From: Coniochaeta sp. PMI_546
Lineage: Eukaryota; Ascomycota; Sordariomycetes; Coniochaetales; Coniochaetaceae
Assembly (NCBI GenBank): GCA_021432605.1
Contig: MU271143.1
Coordinates: forward strand, 877,277-941,276
Length of the DNA stretch: 64,000 nt
Direction: 5' to 3'
Positions 8,274 to 19,548 of the stretch are shown here, in pieces; position 1 is the first letter of the stretch, and each line of letters starts with the position of its first letter. The notes under the pieces were generated by a model. It searched no databases. It worked only from the letters and a program-made list of their open reading frames with translations, and had not been told where the DNA came from. Both the position numbers and the translations under genes were made by a program.

Positions 8274-10633
8274 CTATTCTCCCTCGACCGAGTGGTACAG
8301 GCTCTCCAGAACCTCGTATGAGCCGTCATACACGATCGCCACGAGCTCGTCGGCGTCATGGTCGGCGTGCTGCTCCCCCGAGAACACCAGCCAACCTAGG
8401 TGTCAAATGTCAGTGACCGGATCTTCCAGCCGTAGGGATGGTAACCCACTAGTCTCGTACTCGGTGCGCGGCATGCTAAGGAACGCACCAAAGTTCGCGC
8501 CTCTCCTGCGGAACACCTTCTCGAGAGTTGCCGTGCGGTCCACGTCGACAACACTGCGAGTGTCCCTGTCGCAGTCTCGTTTGTATGCTGCCACGAAGTC
8601 CAGACCGAAGTTGGCTTCGTCGATGGCGATCAGGTAGCCACCTGTCTGCACGTTGCACTTGGGAAAAGCATACGGATCCGCGCTTCGCGGGACCGGACCG
8701 ATCGCTGGCTCTGCCCACTGTTGGAACTCAACCTCCAAGTCGTTCCTAAAGTGGTGGGACCAGTCGTAGCGTCCAACGTACAGCACGTCCTGTGAGTTGT
8801 CAGCTTGATCTTCCTCAGGAAGGAAGGCCAGAGACAGCTGACCTTATCGGTATGGCGGTTCCCATTGCTCACCGCCCCCGGCCCAGTCCCGTCCAGTGCT
8901 CGCACTCTCTCCAAGGTCTCAGTGGGATCGGTATCCTCGTGATACAGGATCCAGCCTACGTGCCATCCTGGGGCATCCGGATCTGCATCTCCCACCGTCC
9001 CTCTCATGCTGTACTGCCGAACCTTCCACTGGCCGTTTCGGGCCGCTGACCTGTAAGTGAATAGATGTTGGTGGATGGTGCCGCCCTCGAGTTTCGGGGG
9101 CACATGGTCTGCATTCTCGGTAAAGCCGGGATGCGACATGGCATAGTAGTGGCAGAGAATCTGGCCCCAGAGGAGGGAGCCGGAGCTGACGGTGAAGACC
9201 GACCGGTCCGCGACGAGCTTTCCGTCTGGGCTGCGCATGCTGTGCGCCTTAATACCGGCCGACGGAGTAGGAGAGTGCCCGGTCGTCGCGTCTGCATGTC
9301 CCGCGGCGGTCTGCGGGCGCCGATCAGCTCGCTCCAGTGTTTGTAGCCTGTCCCGCTCGCAGCGCGCTCGATCTTCCTCTGTCAGCCAAGGCCGCGCGGC
9401 GTAATACTCGTTCTCGACGGATGCTTGAAGCAGCTGCCTGCCCTTAGATGACTTCCAGTCGGTGATCACCTGTCGCCTTTGACGGAACACCGACGCCACT
9501 CTGGGCTCGACCTCGTCCTGTTCTAGCATTTGTAATTCAAAATTCTGGTAATCCTTGTGGACGATCCAGTTCTCCCACTGCGTCACAAACGCAGAGAGGT
9601 CTCTCAGTTGCTCCTTTCCGTTGGCCTCGTTCGCCTCGATCTGCCTGATCCTCGGGATGAGAAAGCTGCTCAGTTCGGTGCCTAACCTCCACTTGTCTTC
9701 CAAAGGGAGGCCGCCCTGCCTTTTCAACGCCCGAATCTCTTCCACCCTCTGCATCTTCGTTCTCAGCTCGTCATTCTCCGGTCCTAGCCGGCCCTTCTCC
9801 CGCTGCCTCGTTAGGTATGCGTGAGCGAACGTCGCCCTCCGCCACGCTGTCAGGCTCGAAGCCAGTTGCGAGTAGTCCGACTTGCGGCCATGGCAGTGCC
9901 AGAAGCTGTCGTACCGGTTCCACAGATCACAGAAGAGCCGGTACGGCTCGCCAAACTCCTCGTCCAGAAATCTGCTGCTGACGATGCGCACGAGCGCTGC
10001 CGCTTTGGTCTCCAGCACCAGATGCAGAACGGGCGCGTACGCCTTGGTTATCTCGGCGGACCCGGCGCTGCCCGTTTCGAGCGCGTCAAGGTCGAGCAGC
10101 CGCACGTCGGCCAGCGTCGTGTTCCACGGCAGTGCGCGGTCGTGCCATGGGGGATACCCCTCGTCCTCGCGGAACTCCTGAGGGAAGACGGTGAACTGTG
10201 CCTGGTATTTTCTGAGTATGCCAAATTCCTTCCCGACTTGCTCGGAAATCTCGAGCAGAGTCGTGCCGCACGCCACGGGCTCGGGAAGGACGTAGCGGCC
10301 CACCACTTCTCTGGGATCTCTCCAGGCGAAGTTCCTCGCGTCCGGCCTCTCCTGAGGGCGGGGAGGCAGCTCAATCAGCGGAGCAAGCTTCCACGCCGAC
10401 TCTGGGAAGTCGGAGAAGAGGTCGGGAAGCAGAGCACGAGCAATCATAGGGTCGTGGCTGACGAATACATGAACCGCGAAGTGCGACGGCTCTTCTGAGG
10501 CTGCCATTCTGGCTTGCTCGACGGGAAGAAGGACAGGCCGAATACGGCGGGAGTACGGTCCCGAAACCGGTGTGACGCCCGAGATAGTTAGGAGGTCGCG
10601 TAACAGGATATAGAGAATAGACTTGACGAGCAT
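8274..10633 (-). CDS. Orphan intracellular protein, three exons, 740 aa (or 698 from an inner ATG)
   Basis: Exons read on the minus strand: 10633-8873, 8789-8450 and 8395-8274. Intron 1 (8872-8790, 83 nt) starts GTGAGC and ends with CTGAC followed by CACAG; intron 2 (8449-8396, 54 nt) starts GTGGGT and ends CTGAC...CCTAG. Joining restores one frame: exon 2 continues as DVLYVGRYDWSHHF and exon 3 as WLVFSGEQHADHDADELV up to TAG. Residues 1-42 look atypical; the ATG at 10507 (MAASEEPSHF) may be the true start. The protein is soluble, rich in W, R and E, with a helical middle part (about 270-420) and a Gln/Thr/Pro-rich linker before the C-terminal third. No enzymatic motif or targeting signal is seen. 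I do not recognise the family. Confidence 0.7.
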
Positions 10634-11346
10634 CTGGAGGCTGGATTAAGACCCTCTGTTGGTGGCATCACTTGGTGCCTGCGCAATACCCGCCCCGAGC
10701 CTGTTCGTGGTCGTGAACCAAGATCGCAGGTATCAGCGGGACTCGAATCTTGGACGGGATAAATACACAAAATAGATATGTACTTTACCTACGACAGCGA
10801 GGGCTGGTGTTGACGATATGCTTGTCACCTAAGGTACTCCAGCCGAAGGCTTGGATGCCTAAAAGTTGTCCACAACGCGAGGCAGCGGTGTAAGCCGGTG
10901 GAAAGCGGTCCGCCTGTAGGGCGTTAGGTTGTTCAGCTCGAACCAACACAGCTGTCACGCGTCCAGCAGCCACCCCTCCAGCTGCCAAGCCTCTGGAGCG
11001 CAGCTCACCACACTACCCTGACTATGCCGTGTATCTATCTACCTTGGATACTCAGCTTTGTCCTCGATAAGGTGATGAGGAAGGCCTGAGTCCAGATCTG
11101 AGCCGAATTACCTAAAGTGACTTTGGCTCGACTTTGCCATTGACCGGATCGTTCCTCTCATCGCGTGTCTCTCACCTGCTCGTCCGCTAGTCCAACCCGG
11201 GCAAGCCAAATGAGCAAGGATTGAAGCAAGCATCCCTCAACTTCATTACATTGCCAGCTGTGCTCATTGCAACTGCAGCGTCGGCTTCGCACCCGTTACA
11301 TAGCAACACGGTGTCGATGCAGATAAACTGACTTTGCGATCGAGAG
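10634..11346. other. Intergenic, no gene recognised
   Basis: This is the upstream region of the minus-strand orphan. Only short frames are present and none has coding character. Confidence 0.45.
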
Positions 11347-11560
11347 ATGCTAGCCGACGATGTGGCCGAGCCGTCCCGTCTCCGAGCCTCTGTTTTCGAA
11401 GGTGGAGGGCGAACCTCAGAAGGACAAGGATCTCGCAGGTGCATACGTGTTCAGATACGCGAGCTGCAACATAACCTGGCCAAAATTCAACGTTTCCGGC
11501 CTCAAGACAAAGGTAGAGACGCTAGAAACAGACCGAGTCACTTCGGACGATGATCTTTAG
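11347..11560 (+). pseudogene. Possible short coiled-coil relic
   Basis: Two overlapping frames each carry part of a helical pattern: one has IRELQHNLAKIQ and the other continues with GLKTKVETLETDR before a stop at 11558-11560. The second piece resembles GLTAEVRTLEQLL of the relic at 6.3 kb. A single frameshift would join them, so this may be another fragment of the same coiled-coil family. It is short and the similarity is weak. Confidence 0.3.
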
Positions 11561-12186
11561 TACTCGAACCATTATGCTATAGCCCTTATCGAGATGCTTC
11601 TTATTAGGAGCGCAAAAATTGGTATGAGCAGACAGAGATCGCAGCGCGTTTGATCCGAGACATGAACGGGCTGACTTGAGGTCTCGTGGTTGATGTAGCG
11701 GGATGCTGCCAGGCTAGCTGGTCAAGCTCGGTTTTTATGATTTATACGTACTATGAAATCGATATTATACTGGTCATTAGCCTCTAGATATATGGTCTGT
11801 GATTTTGTGATACAGGTGAAGGAGGAGGATGCAATATGAACTGGAGAGTGGGACAGACGTTCACCTCAGTTTGCACTGCTTATGCTGACAGGAGTTAGAG
11901 CGTGGTGTAGAACAACAATACTCTCCAAAAACTATGTACTGGTCTTGTAAGAATGCTCCTCAGTGAGACTCACTACTCTCAACCTCCTCTCGACCCGAAG
12001 TCTTTACGTGTCGATCAACTACCCCCAAAGTTTTCGTGACACAGAGTTCGGTTCAACTTCGTCAAGAGCCAACTCCATCCTGAGCTACATTCTCGTTAAC
12101 ATCAGCCTCTTGGTCTTTCCAACTGAGATCATCCCCTCCGGTCCCTTCCGCTATTCTTAGTGACAGGAGACTTACCGATCGTCGAG
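11561..12186. other. Intergenic, CT-rich leader at right end
   Basis: No gene recognised up to about 11950. From about 11980 to 12150 the plus strand is C/T-rich with few purine runs, like the leader of the downstream plus-strand genes. Confidence 0.4.
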
Positions 12187-12432
12187 ATGTTTAGGCACGC
12201 TTCTCAGAATAACGCCGGCCAGAGTAATGGATTCGTCAACGGTGGCGACGCGTCGCACCGAACACAGAGCGCGATTATCCATCTTGGCCAGGACCAAGTT
12301 ATTTTCACGGAGATGGATAGCGTTCTTTCTTCAATCGTCCCAGAAGTCGCTCATTGGGCGCAGTGCGTTATCCTGGATAGTACCAACAGGTCCACATTCT
12401 TCAGGGCTCTTGAAATGGTCCTAGGCCCCTGA
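12187..12432 (+). CDS. Short orphan reading frame, 81 aa
   Basis: ATG at 12187 follows the CT-rich leader and the frame ends at TGA 12430-12432, only 16 bases before the zinc-knuckle gene in another frame. The product has no signal peptide or recognised motif. I looked for an intron joining the two frames and found no pair of splice sites giving a correct phase. It may be an upstream frame on the same transcript, a broken first exon of the next gene, or noise. Confidence 0.3.
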   Translation: MFRHASQNNAGQSNGFVNGGDASHRTQSAIIHLGQDQVIFTEMDSVLSSIVPEVAHWAQCVILDSTNRSTFFRALEMVLGP

Positions 12433-12448
12433 CGTCTCCATCGCGTAC

Positions 12449-13189
12449 ATGTCTTTTCCTGTGCGAAGGTCAGATCCTCGATTGATCGAGGACGCTCAGC
12501 CCGATCTTGGTACGAGCTCTGCTGGCTGGGAGCTTGTAGACGCTCCTGCTACCATGAGAAAAAGGCTCGCCTCAAAAGCGCGTCATTATGAGAGCGGCCG
12601 AACAGAACCGATGTTTCCTCCGTCTCCTGGCGGCGGTCAGTGTGCGAGCTGTCTGCGCATCGGCCACGAGATTGACAAGTGCCTCAGAATTGACAGATTT
12701 GGGCATGTCCACGGCTGTGGTACATGCAACACATTGAGACACACCACGGAGGACTGCCCTGTTCTCGATACCATGACCGAAAAGCAGAAATGGGAGCATC
12801 TGTTTTTTGTGCTCGTCAAAGGGCGCGCCGGCCTCCCTCCACTTATGGCCAGGGAGTGGGATTGGTGTCGGGAGGCAGCAAAGATTCACGCCCCCGAGCT
12901 GCCCAGCTACCCATTCACGGCTGAGGACTCGCTCTTCTGGGCTGCTCAGAACGACGAAGGCCTCTGGGCGACATATGACTATGCCCTGAGTCCGGCGCTC
13001 GGTCATAGCCCGTCGGTCAGGGCCAAGTGCCAGTTGAGAGCCAACTGGAGGATTACGTGTCTATTAAGAAGCCCAGACGCTGAGAGGGAATGGTACCAGA
13101 GATTCGTGGACGACCGTGCACCTCAGGCACCGTTGTCGGAGGAGACATGGGATACAGGGACAAGGGAGGCCTTGTTGCTCAAGTGGTAG
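12449..13189 (+). CDS. Protein with two CCHC zinc knuckles, 246 aa
   Basis: A single frame from ATG 12449 to TAG. Two perfect zinc-knuckle signatures C-X2-C-X4-H-X4-C are visible: C65, C68, H73, C78 and C90, C93, H98, C103. Zinc knuckles of this type bind single-stranded nucleic acid or proteins; they occur in retroelement Gag and in cellular RNA-binding proteins. Here there is no protease, reverse transcriptase or capsid-like domain next to them, and the rest (a helical part rich in W and aromatic residues, about 115-240) is not recognised. It looks like a fungal orphan RNA- or DNA-binding protein. A domesticated retroelement Gag is a possible alternative but unsupported. Confidence 0.65.
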   Translation: MSFPVRRSDPRLIEDAQPDLGTSSAGWELVDAPATMRKRLASKARHYESGRTEPMFPPSPGGGQCASCLRIGHEIDKCLRIDRFGHVHGCGTCNTLRHTTEDCPVLDTMTEKQKWEHLFFVLVKGRAGLPPLMAREWDWCREAAKIHAPELPSYPFTAEDSLFWAAQNDEGLWATYDYALSPALGHSPSVRAKCQLRANWRITCLLRSPDAEREWYQRFVDDRAPQAPLSEETWDTGTREALLLKW

Positions 13190-13625
13190 AGAGATCGTAT
13201 TGGGCCTGAGATACTTAGGTGGACACCGTGTACTATACCAAGTCGGGTCGTCACGTACTCCTCGACGAGACCTAGAAGGAGGCGTGCATACCTAGTGCGA
13301 AGACTAAGACCAAGGGCGAAGAAGTTTGGCAGCGGTCGTGGCGAGATGATGCAGCCCTTCAGGCCACGACGGGCAAATGATCATTTGTAATTCAAGTCAG
13401 GGCTAGCCGGTGAACGAAGCAAGGCCACGGTAACAAGCGACTGCGAGCCGATTCGCCATGGACATGGCAACGGCCAAGCCCAAGGCTAGCAGCCTGCGCA
13501 GGTGTTCACGCCATGTTTACACTTGGAGCTTGACAGAGAAACTATAGAGATAATTACCTGTCGCTGATAAATAACACGTAGTTTCACACTCACTTAAATG
13601 AGATAATATGGGCGTCGTCGCGCTG
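13190..13625. other. Intergenic between convergent genes
   Basis: No clear gene. Around 13290-13380 a short plus-strand frame ending in TGA reads basic and charged (KTKTKGEEVWQRSW) and could be a remnant of a longer C-terminus of the zinc-knuckle gene. Confidence 0.35.
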
Positions 13626-14975
13626 CTAAAACTTCCAACTCTCTTGGCCCCTGCCCTTGGCAATTCTCGCCAGGCCCATGCACGCCGTTCCCAGGACCAG
13701 CCCGCCCGCCGAGTACCCCATAGTCGCCAGCCACCGTACTCTGGTGAAGTCCCCGAGGATCGCCCCAGCGATAGGCGTCCCGACAAGCACAAACACTCCG
13801 GCGACCACGAAAGCCATGCCCATACGCGTGCCCAGGCGTGCCATGTCCGGCGAGAAGGTCATGAGAGCCGACGCCGCCACGTTGACCACGCCGCCCGACG
13901 TGACCCCGTACAGCACCGCGAAGACGACGACGCCCGCGAGGTTGTGGATGCCCATCCAGCCGAATACTAGGACCGCCGAGGCAAGGGTGCAGAAGATGAT
14001 GACGTTGACTTGGCCTAGCTTGTCGGCAAGGTACGTGGGCAGCAGGCGGCCCGCGATGCTGCCGACGTTCAGGAACGTGACAGTGTAAGGGGCGAAATCG
14101 AGGCTTGATATCCCGTTCAGCTCGGTGAAGACCTGGAGGTAGAAGAAGGCCGTGTACAGCACTAGGAATGTCAGCGCTAGTCCCGCCGTGAAGCTCATGA
14201 AGCCAAAGTCTGTCCACGCCGTATTATCGACTAGAGAGCGTATCCGGCCCGAGGGCGGTATGCGGGGACGCATGAAGATGATGGGCAGGACCGACAGGCC
14301 GAGGACGATGAACGCGATAACCCTGGTCGCCCAGCCGAACCCGACTGTTGGTAGCAGGCGGCTGAAAATGATGGGGAATATGATGCCACCGATCGGGGAC
14401 CCGGTTCCGGCGATGCCGAGAGCAAAGGCCCGTCGTTTGTGGAAATACTGCGCCACGAGCCCTGCAGAGGGCAGAAAGGTGAAGCCCATGCCGAGGCCGA
14501 CGCACACGCCCTGCGCGAGCAGGACCTGCCAGTAGGTCTCGCACAGCGATGTCATGAACATGCCGAACGAGATCAGAAACAGCCCGCCGACGAGCTCAGC
14601 GCGGAAGTGGCCGGCGTCAAACAGCGGCCCGGAAACGAAGCCGCCGAGGAACAAGAGACAGGCCTGTAGGGAGCCGATCCAGGAGATGCTCGACGCCGAG
14701 TCGGAAGTGAGCATCACGGTCTGGTAGTGCGTCTGGTAGACTCCGTAGGTATTGACGAGGCCCCAGGTGGCGACCAGGACGGAGAACGCGCCGACGACCT
14801 GCAGCCACGCTTGGAGGCCGCCGTCGGGCGGCGGTCCAGAGACGGCTTGCGCCGTGCGCTGCTCGAGAGAAACGTCAGTCGTCTCCTGGTCGCTCGACGG
14901 CTCGGGGGCGATTTCCTTGTTGTTCGCCGCGTCCGAAGAGGAGGACGAGTCTTCCTGCTTGGTATCTGGATCCAT
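13626..14975 (-). CDS. MFS transporter, monocarboxylate-porter type, 449 aa
   Basis: Single-exon frame starting ATG 14975. After a hydrophilic, Ser-rich N-terminus the signature PPPDGGLQAWLQVVGAF (residues 48-64) opens the first membrane helix; this is the hallmark of the fungal monocarboxylate-porter (MCT, MCH-like) branch of the major facilitator superfamily. Twelve hydrophobic segments can be traced, with a cytosolic loop after the sixth (RPRIPPSGRIRSL) and a conserved-looking GLGMGFTFLPSAGLVAQYF stretch. Length is normal. Fungal relatives carry organic acids, riboflavin or metabolites; the substrate cannot be deduced. It sits at the left edge of the group holding the UstYa-like and carbonic-anhydrase genes, so export of a product is conceivable but speculative. 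Confidence 0.93.
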   Translation of the reverse strand: MDPDTKQEDSSSSSDAANNKEIAPEPSSDQETTDVSLEQRTAQAVSGPPPDGGLQAWLQVVGAFSVLVATWGLVNTYGVYQTHYQTVMLTSDSASSISWIGSLQACLLFLGGFVSGPLFDAGHFRAELVGGLFLISFGMFMTSLCETYWQVLLAQGVCVGLGMGFTFLPSAGLVAQYFHKRRAFALGIAGTGSPIGGIIFPIIFSRLLPTVGFGWATRVIAFIVLGLSVLPIIFMRPRIPPSGRIRSLVDNTAWTDFGFMSFTAGLALTFLVLYTAFFYLQVFTELNGISSLDFAPYTVTFLNVGSIAGRLLPTYLADKLGQVNVIIFCTLASAVLVFGWMGIHNLAGVVVFAVLYGVTSGGVVNVAASALMTFSPDMARLGTRMGMAFVVAGVFVLVGTPIAGAILGDFTRVRWLATMGYSAGGLVLGTACMGLARIAKGRGQESWKF

Positions 14976-15084
14976 GGTGAGGTATCGACGTGGGAAGGAC
15001 GGTGTGATTCCAGCTAGTGCAGGGTGACGTCAGACGTACGATAGCTTGCCCGGCTGGTGGAGCTTCTACAGGACTGCCAGGCTA

Positions 15085-15093
15085 GATATATAG
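15085..15093 (-). promoter_or_regulatory. Possible TATA box of the MFS gene
   Basis: A TATA-like run (CTATATATC on the minus strand) lies about 110 bases upstream of the MFS start codon. Confidence 0.35.
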
Positions 15094-17537
15094 CTATTCC
15101 AGGGCGTGTCAAGATATGGCAGCACGCAATGCCGGGTTGGCCTGCTTGTATGCATAGCTGAATAATAGGATGAGGCCCAATGAGCAGGGCAAGGTGAAGG
15201 GGTAAGTTTCTGCGATGAGATGAGTCTCACCCTGTTCCCACTCGGGAAGGTTAGACAGGGCATGAAACGCGCGAGTCCGGATGCCGACGCTGGTCACTTG
15301 ATGACGCTGCTCACGCAGGGTTGCTGTACCAAGCTTGATGATTAATCTTTACCAGCAAGCATCCAACCCAAGCCGCCGCTCGCACAGTCCATCCTCACAT
15401 TTCAGAGAAAGCTTCCCGGATGAAAGAACAAGTTCGCTGTTACATCTTAGCAATAGCTGAAGTCAACTGGTCAGCGTGTGCCGGTCGAGACGCACTATGG
15501 AGAGTGTAGACCAGTGGGGCGAGAGGCAACATGTGCTTACTGTGTATACCAACCAGCTTGTTGATGTTGATGACGACAGTGCTTTAAACATATCACCTAA
15601 TCTGACGGGAAAAGGTTTCCACGAGAGGGGTGGAGTAAGTCCTCAGGCATTGACTCGATGTTGATCAGCAGTCGGCAGCATTCGGAGTGATTAGTATTCA
15701 CAGGTCCTGCGTGGTGCATCTCTCTCTTTAGTGATATGTAGCAGAACCGCTGCTTTATCTTGAGGCAGCATCGTCGGCATCTCATAACCTGTCACTAAAC
15801 AGCGCCTTACAAAATACATCCACTCATACAAGAAGTTTTGTGTCGCTCATTCGATGGCACGTCGGCCAAAACAACAGCGAAAGGACGTGTCTGCCAGATC
15901 AAGGGTGCCCATTTGTGATCATCACTTGCTTATCTGCTACCCTACCAAGCCTCCGTACCCTCCGCACCATGGAGACGGTAGAAGGAGTTGTGGTAAGGCG
16001 CAAACTATATGTGGTGTAGATATTTAACCTAGTCTGTTAAGGACGAGGTTGCTCAGATCGTCAGAGTGTAGAGCGTGTTCTTCGGCTGTATGGCAGTCTT
16101 CTCAAAGCCACACCTTGCACAAGTGCTTCTATTGTCGGGAAAACACGTTTCGTTCATTCATTGTAACCTGACATCTCGCCAGTCAGATTCGCCTCTGCGA
16201 AGAACGCAAGACGGTCACTTAACTCCAAGGCTTTTCTGGTATGCCTTGTCTCTTGGGTGCCGCTCCTCTGGACCTCAAGCCCGCCCTTCTGGGGGAGGAC
16301 CAAGCAAGAAGGAATATCAATGTAAAAATATGTCAAGAGTGAGCCATTACCTGTTACCTGGAAGTTTTGTCAGAGTAAACATCGTGTTTCAGAGGAGTAG
16401 TTCCTACTGGTCCACAGGGTGGTGCTGAACCATACATGATGTGGCAGTTCTGCACAGATTGCTTAGTCCAGTACCATCAAGAGCTGGAAAACGACTCTCC
16501 TAATGTGTTTGCAGTCCAGGTCATGCTAAGCCACAATGAAAATAATCTCACTGCCGTGAGCGTAAGTCACGATCGATTCAGCGTTCTCGCAAGGCATGTT
16601 TCGATCATCGGCCAGACGCGATGGCCAGCCATCCTTGGTTGGAAATCCAAGTTTGCGTAACTTGACTCTATAATACCCTGCATGAGCACATAACTTCTTC
16701 AGTCTGCGACCTAGCTATCTGCGTGTTCGCATGTTGAGACGGCAATATGTGTCCCCGGTCCTAATGAGCCTGAATCCGAGTAGGATGGAGGATTGCTTCG
16801 CTCACCGTTCTGGAAGTCTGGGAAGGTCGTAATCCCAAAAGGGGATTAGGCACGACATCCGAGTGATTGGCCGAGATTGTTTCCAAACTGTGGTCAGGAT
16901 GGTGACGAAGCGTGATAGCTTACTGTCACACGGCATCCACGTGCTCAAAGTTATTAAATGGTCAAGCATTCTAGTCGAACCTGACGCAGAAGGTCCGAGA
17001 CCCGGAAGGCTCGCATTCCTTCCGGCCAGACATGAAGCCAGCGGGCTCCTAACTCGGCTGAGCAGCTGCCCCAGAGTGACTTACGTAAAACGACATACGA
17101 ATGATGCCAAGGTAACATATAGGACACAGCTCGATGAATGATATGGTAGAGTCTGGAAAGAGCATGACGACCGGAAACACGGAACCAAGGATTCGCGATC
17201 CTGCGCCCAGGAAACCATCTAGGCAGGCTCCGACGTTTTTCACGAGTCCATGATGAACAAGAAAAGCCAAGGCAGTCCCTCCTTCCATCGAGCCTCCATG
17301 GAACTCATATCACTCGCCATCCTTCGAGATGCACTTCGCCGTCGCAACAGCGGCAGCATTGCGGATCGCATCCAAATGTGGAAAGTCAGACTAGCTCGCA
17401 TTGAACTTGACCGGGACACGCTTGTGAGCTCACTTCTTGGAAGCGTCAGCGAGAATGATGAGACCTGCCGGTGAGTTTCGCCGGGAGTCGTCGTAGGATC
17501 AGCGGACGGATTGCTGGCCGGAAACACAAGTCCCAAG
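15094..17537. other. Long gene-poor stretch (2.4 kb)
   Basis: No gene with recognisable features. The best candidate is a plus-strand frame 17250-17474 (74 codons) whose second half is charged and helical (RIQMWKVRLARIELDRDTL). It has no homologue I know and overlaps antisense frames of equal length, so I do not call it a gene. Confidence 0.4.
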
Positions 17538-17545
17538 TATATAAG
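17538..17545 (+). promoter_or_regulatory. TATA box of the small cysteine-rich peptide gene
   Basis: TATATAAG stands about 117 bases before the ATG at 17655 and is followed by a CT-rich, purine-poor leader, a typical arrangement for a strongly expressed small secreted fungal protein. Confidence 0.55.
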
Positions 17546-17654
17546 AAGTGTGTAGCTCCCAGTGAGCAGTCTGTCTTCTCCATCTGATCATCGACAGACA
17601 CAGCTCCAGAAGACTAAAGCACAAGTTTCAAGGATAACCTCCGATCCAGCCACT

Positions 17655-17937
17655 ATGAAGGTATGAAACTTATTAGCTCACGCATTCCACTGTGTAGAGG
17701 CGCTAACATAACGCGTAGAACTACGTCGCCATGACCTTGCTCGCTCTTGCGACCTATGTCGCCGCCGAGGGCACCCTGATCTGTGGTCCCGGTGAACCGG
17801 GTCACAAGGTCCAGGACCCTGCGTCTCTGGCAATCTGCACTACGCCGCCTTATTCCTGCACTTGCAACTTCAACAAGGACGTCGAATGCGTGGCCCCTCC
17901 CACTTTCTTCTGCAATCTCGGGTGCGAATGCCGTTAA
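17655..17937 (+). CDS. Small secreted eight-cysteine peptide, 74 aa, two exons
   Basis: Exon 1 is only six bases (ATG AAG, 17655-17660). The intron 17661-17718 (58 nt) begins GTATGA, has a perfect CTAAC branch site and ends GTAG. Exon 2 (17719-17937) continues in phase. The product starts MKNYVAMTLLALATYVAA, a clear signal peptide, followed by about 55 residues with eight cysteines in the order C, C, C-X-C, C, C, then CxxxC-X-C at the C-terminus (LGCECR). Even cysteine number, small size and secretion signal fit a disulfide-rich effector-like or antimicrobial-type peptide. No Kex2 dibasic sites or repeated cores are present, so it does not look like a classical dikaritin precursor, although a UstYa-like gene lies 600 bases downstream on the same strand. 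Confidence 0.75.
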
Positions 17938-18535
17938 GCTCCTCGGTGATTGTGGCCATCGCGAGACTGTTCGGGTGGCACTACAACATGATACTCGGAT
18001 GAGGTTTGGATAGACAAATAGCAGCAGACAAAATACAAGTCCAAATATACGCCCTTCTAGAGACCTGATGAGCATTGTCTAGAAGAGCAATGGGATACCG
18101 TCATAGTTGGGGCCGTTCAAGTTCACCAACCTGTGATCGGGACTTCGCAAGACTGTCAAACAAATGTTTCAAGCCTTCTGTCGGTCGAACCTATAACAAG
18201 AGTACCAGCTGTATAACTCCCAAGCGTTTTGTCAGTACTGACGGTTGCGAGCGCGGCAAGGATATTGGACGGAGCGGATGGGCAGCTCTGATACGCTGTC
18301 ACGTCTGAAGCTTAGTGTTAGTTGGGCTTCATTATGCGCAGCTTTACGTGGCTAACTCGGAGGCATTGCAATATATGGGAAATTAACCTGGCACGCTCAC
18401 GACCGCATTTAGCCAGACTGGGTGGCAACCTCCAGATCTTTATCTGGCGCCACACCCACGAACGCTTGGCGTTTAGTCCGTGCCCTTGCCTTCTTTGCCC
18501 ATTCTCGACGGTCTTCCTTGACCCAGGTACTGGCC
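17938..18535. other. Intergenic between peptide and UstYa-like genes
   Basis: No gene recognised. It contains the 3' flank of the peptide gene and the promoter of the UstYa-like gene; both neighbours are transcribed left to right. Confidence 0.45.
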
Positions 18536-19548
18536 ATGTCGGACATCCACCACGAGTTCGCGGACGCCGAGTCTGCTTCATTTCTCCACGCCGGAGACAG
18601 ATCGACAAAGGAGTTTGTCGGGGGCAACAGCAAATCAGGGCGCTTGAGGAAGCGATTCTGGTCACCAATCTCCAGCTTACTTCCGTACATTCTGTTGGTG
18701 GTGTGCGTCGTTGAGGCCCTAGTAATATGGCGTGTCTCTTCAAAGCAGGTCGTGGAAAAACACCTGCTCCCGTCCCAGGACATGCTTGGTAAAAGTAACG
18801 ACTTCCACTTTGAAATTGAAGACATGGGGGAAAACTTGCTAAAGCGCGAGTCCAGTTCCGAAGAAGATCATCGTGTTCAACCCCGACGACAGCTACAATG
18901 ACGATCCATTTGGACCGGACGGACTCGAGAGCGCATGGAACAAACTGATACCAAGTACGCGAGCTGAACTCACTTTCCATGCCGCATTCTTGCGGTGGAG
19001 TTCTACTGTGGGAATCTTTAGCTGATCCAACTTTCTGCAGCTGGAAAAGGGCACGTTCGGGTCCAGAACCCGGCGGCCTGGGAACTCTCAGGTGGATATC
19101 CATTAGAGGGCGAGGCTGCTCCTGGGGCTGAAGAATACACTATATCCTTATACCATCAGCTGCATTGTTTGGTAAGCTACCTTTCTCCTCGGGCCAGTTA
19201 CTCCAGATACTGGGGTATGACTGCTGACTATGTTCCACTTAGGCGGCCATCAAAGCCAAGATGTCGCGCCTACAAGACTGGTACGTTGGTGAAAGCGACA
19301 AGGAGTACCTGACTTTCGCCATCGGGGACCAGCAAGTGGCGGACCCTCACATCTACCACTGCTTCGACTACATCCGCCAAGCAATCATGTGCAACGCCGA
19401 TACGACACTAGAGAAAGCGAGAGTCGTCGACGGCCAGATCGTGCGGGGGGTGGACGGTTGGGGCGTTGCCCATGAATGTCGGGACTACGACTCGATCTTT
19501 GCGTTTGCCGAAGCACGTCGGAGCGGCAATCTCACCGGTATTGATTGA
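18536..19548 (+). CDS. UstYa-like (DUF3328) membrane oxidase, four exons, 262 aa
   Basis: Exons 18536-18788, 18856-18954, 19041-19171 and 19243-19548. Introns are 67, 86 and 71 nt, all GT-AG; the last has CTGAC before its acceptor. The assembled protein has a short cytosolic N-terminus, one membrane helix (about residues 47-68), the family-typical segment FNPDDSYNDDPFGPDG, and both hallmark metal-binding motifs: HQLHC at about 156-160 and HIYHC at about 197-201, followed by MCNADTTLE. UstYa-family proteins act in the secretory pathway in oxidative cyclisation of ribosomal peptides (ustiloxin, phomopsin, asperipin) and in other fungal pathways such as cyclochlorotine. Both HxxHC motifs are intact, so an active protein is likely. 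The neighbouring secreted peptide and MFS gene make a peptide pathway possible, but no tyrosinase-like UstQ gene is seen. Confidence 0.9.

Noticed and set aside
12363-12448. Intron joining the 81-codon frame to the zinc-knuckle frame
   Set aside because: Possible GT and AG pairs give the wrong phase or an implausibly short intron, and there is no convincing branch site.
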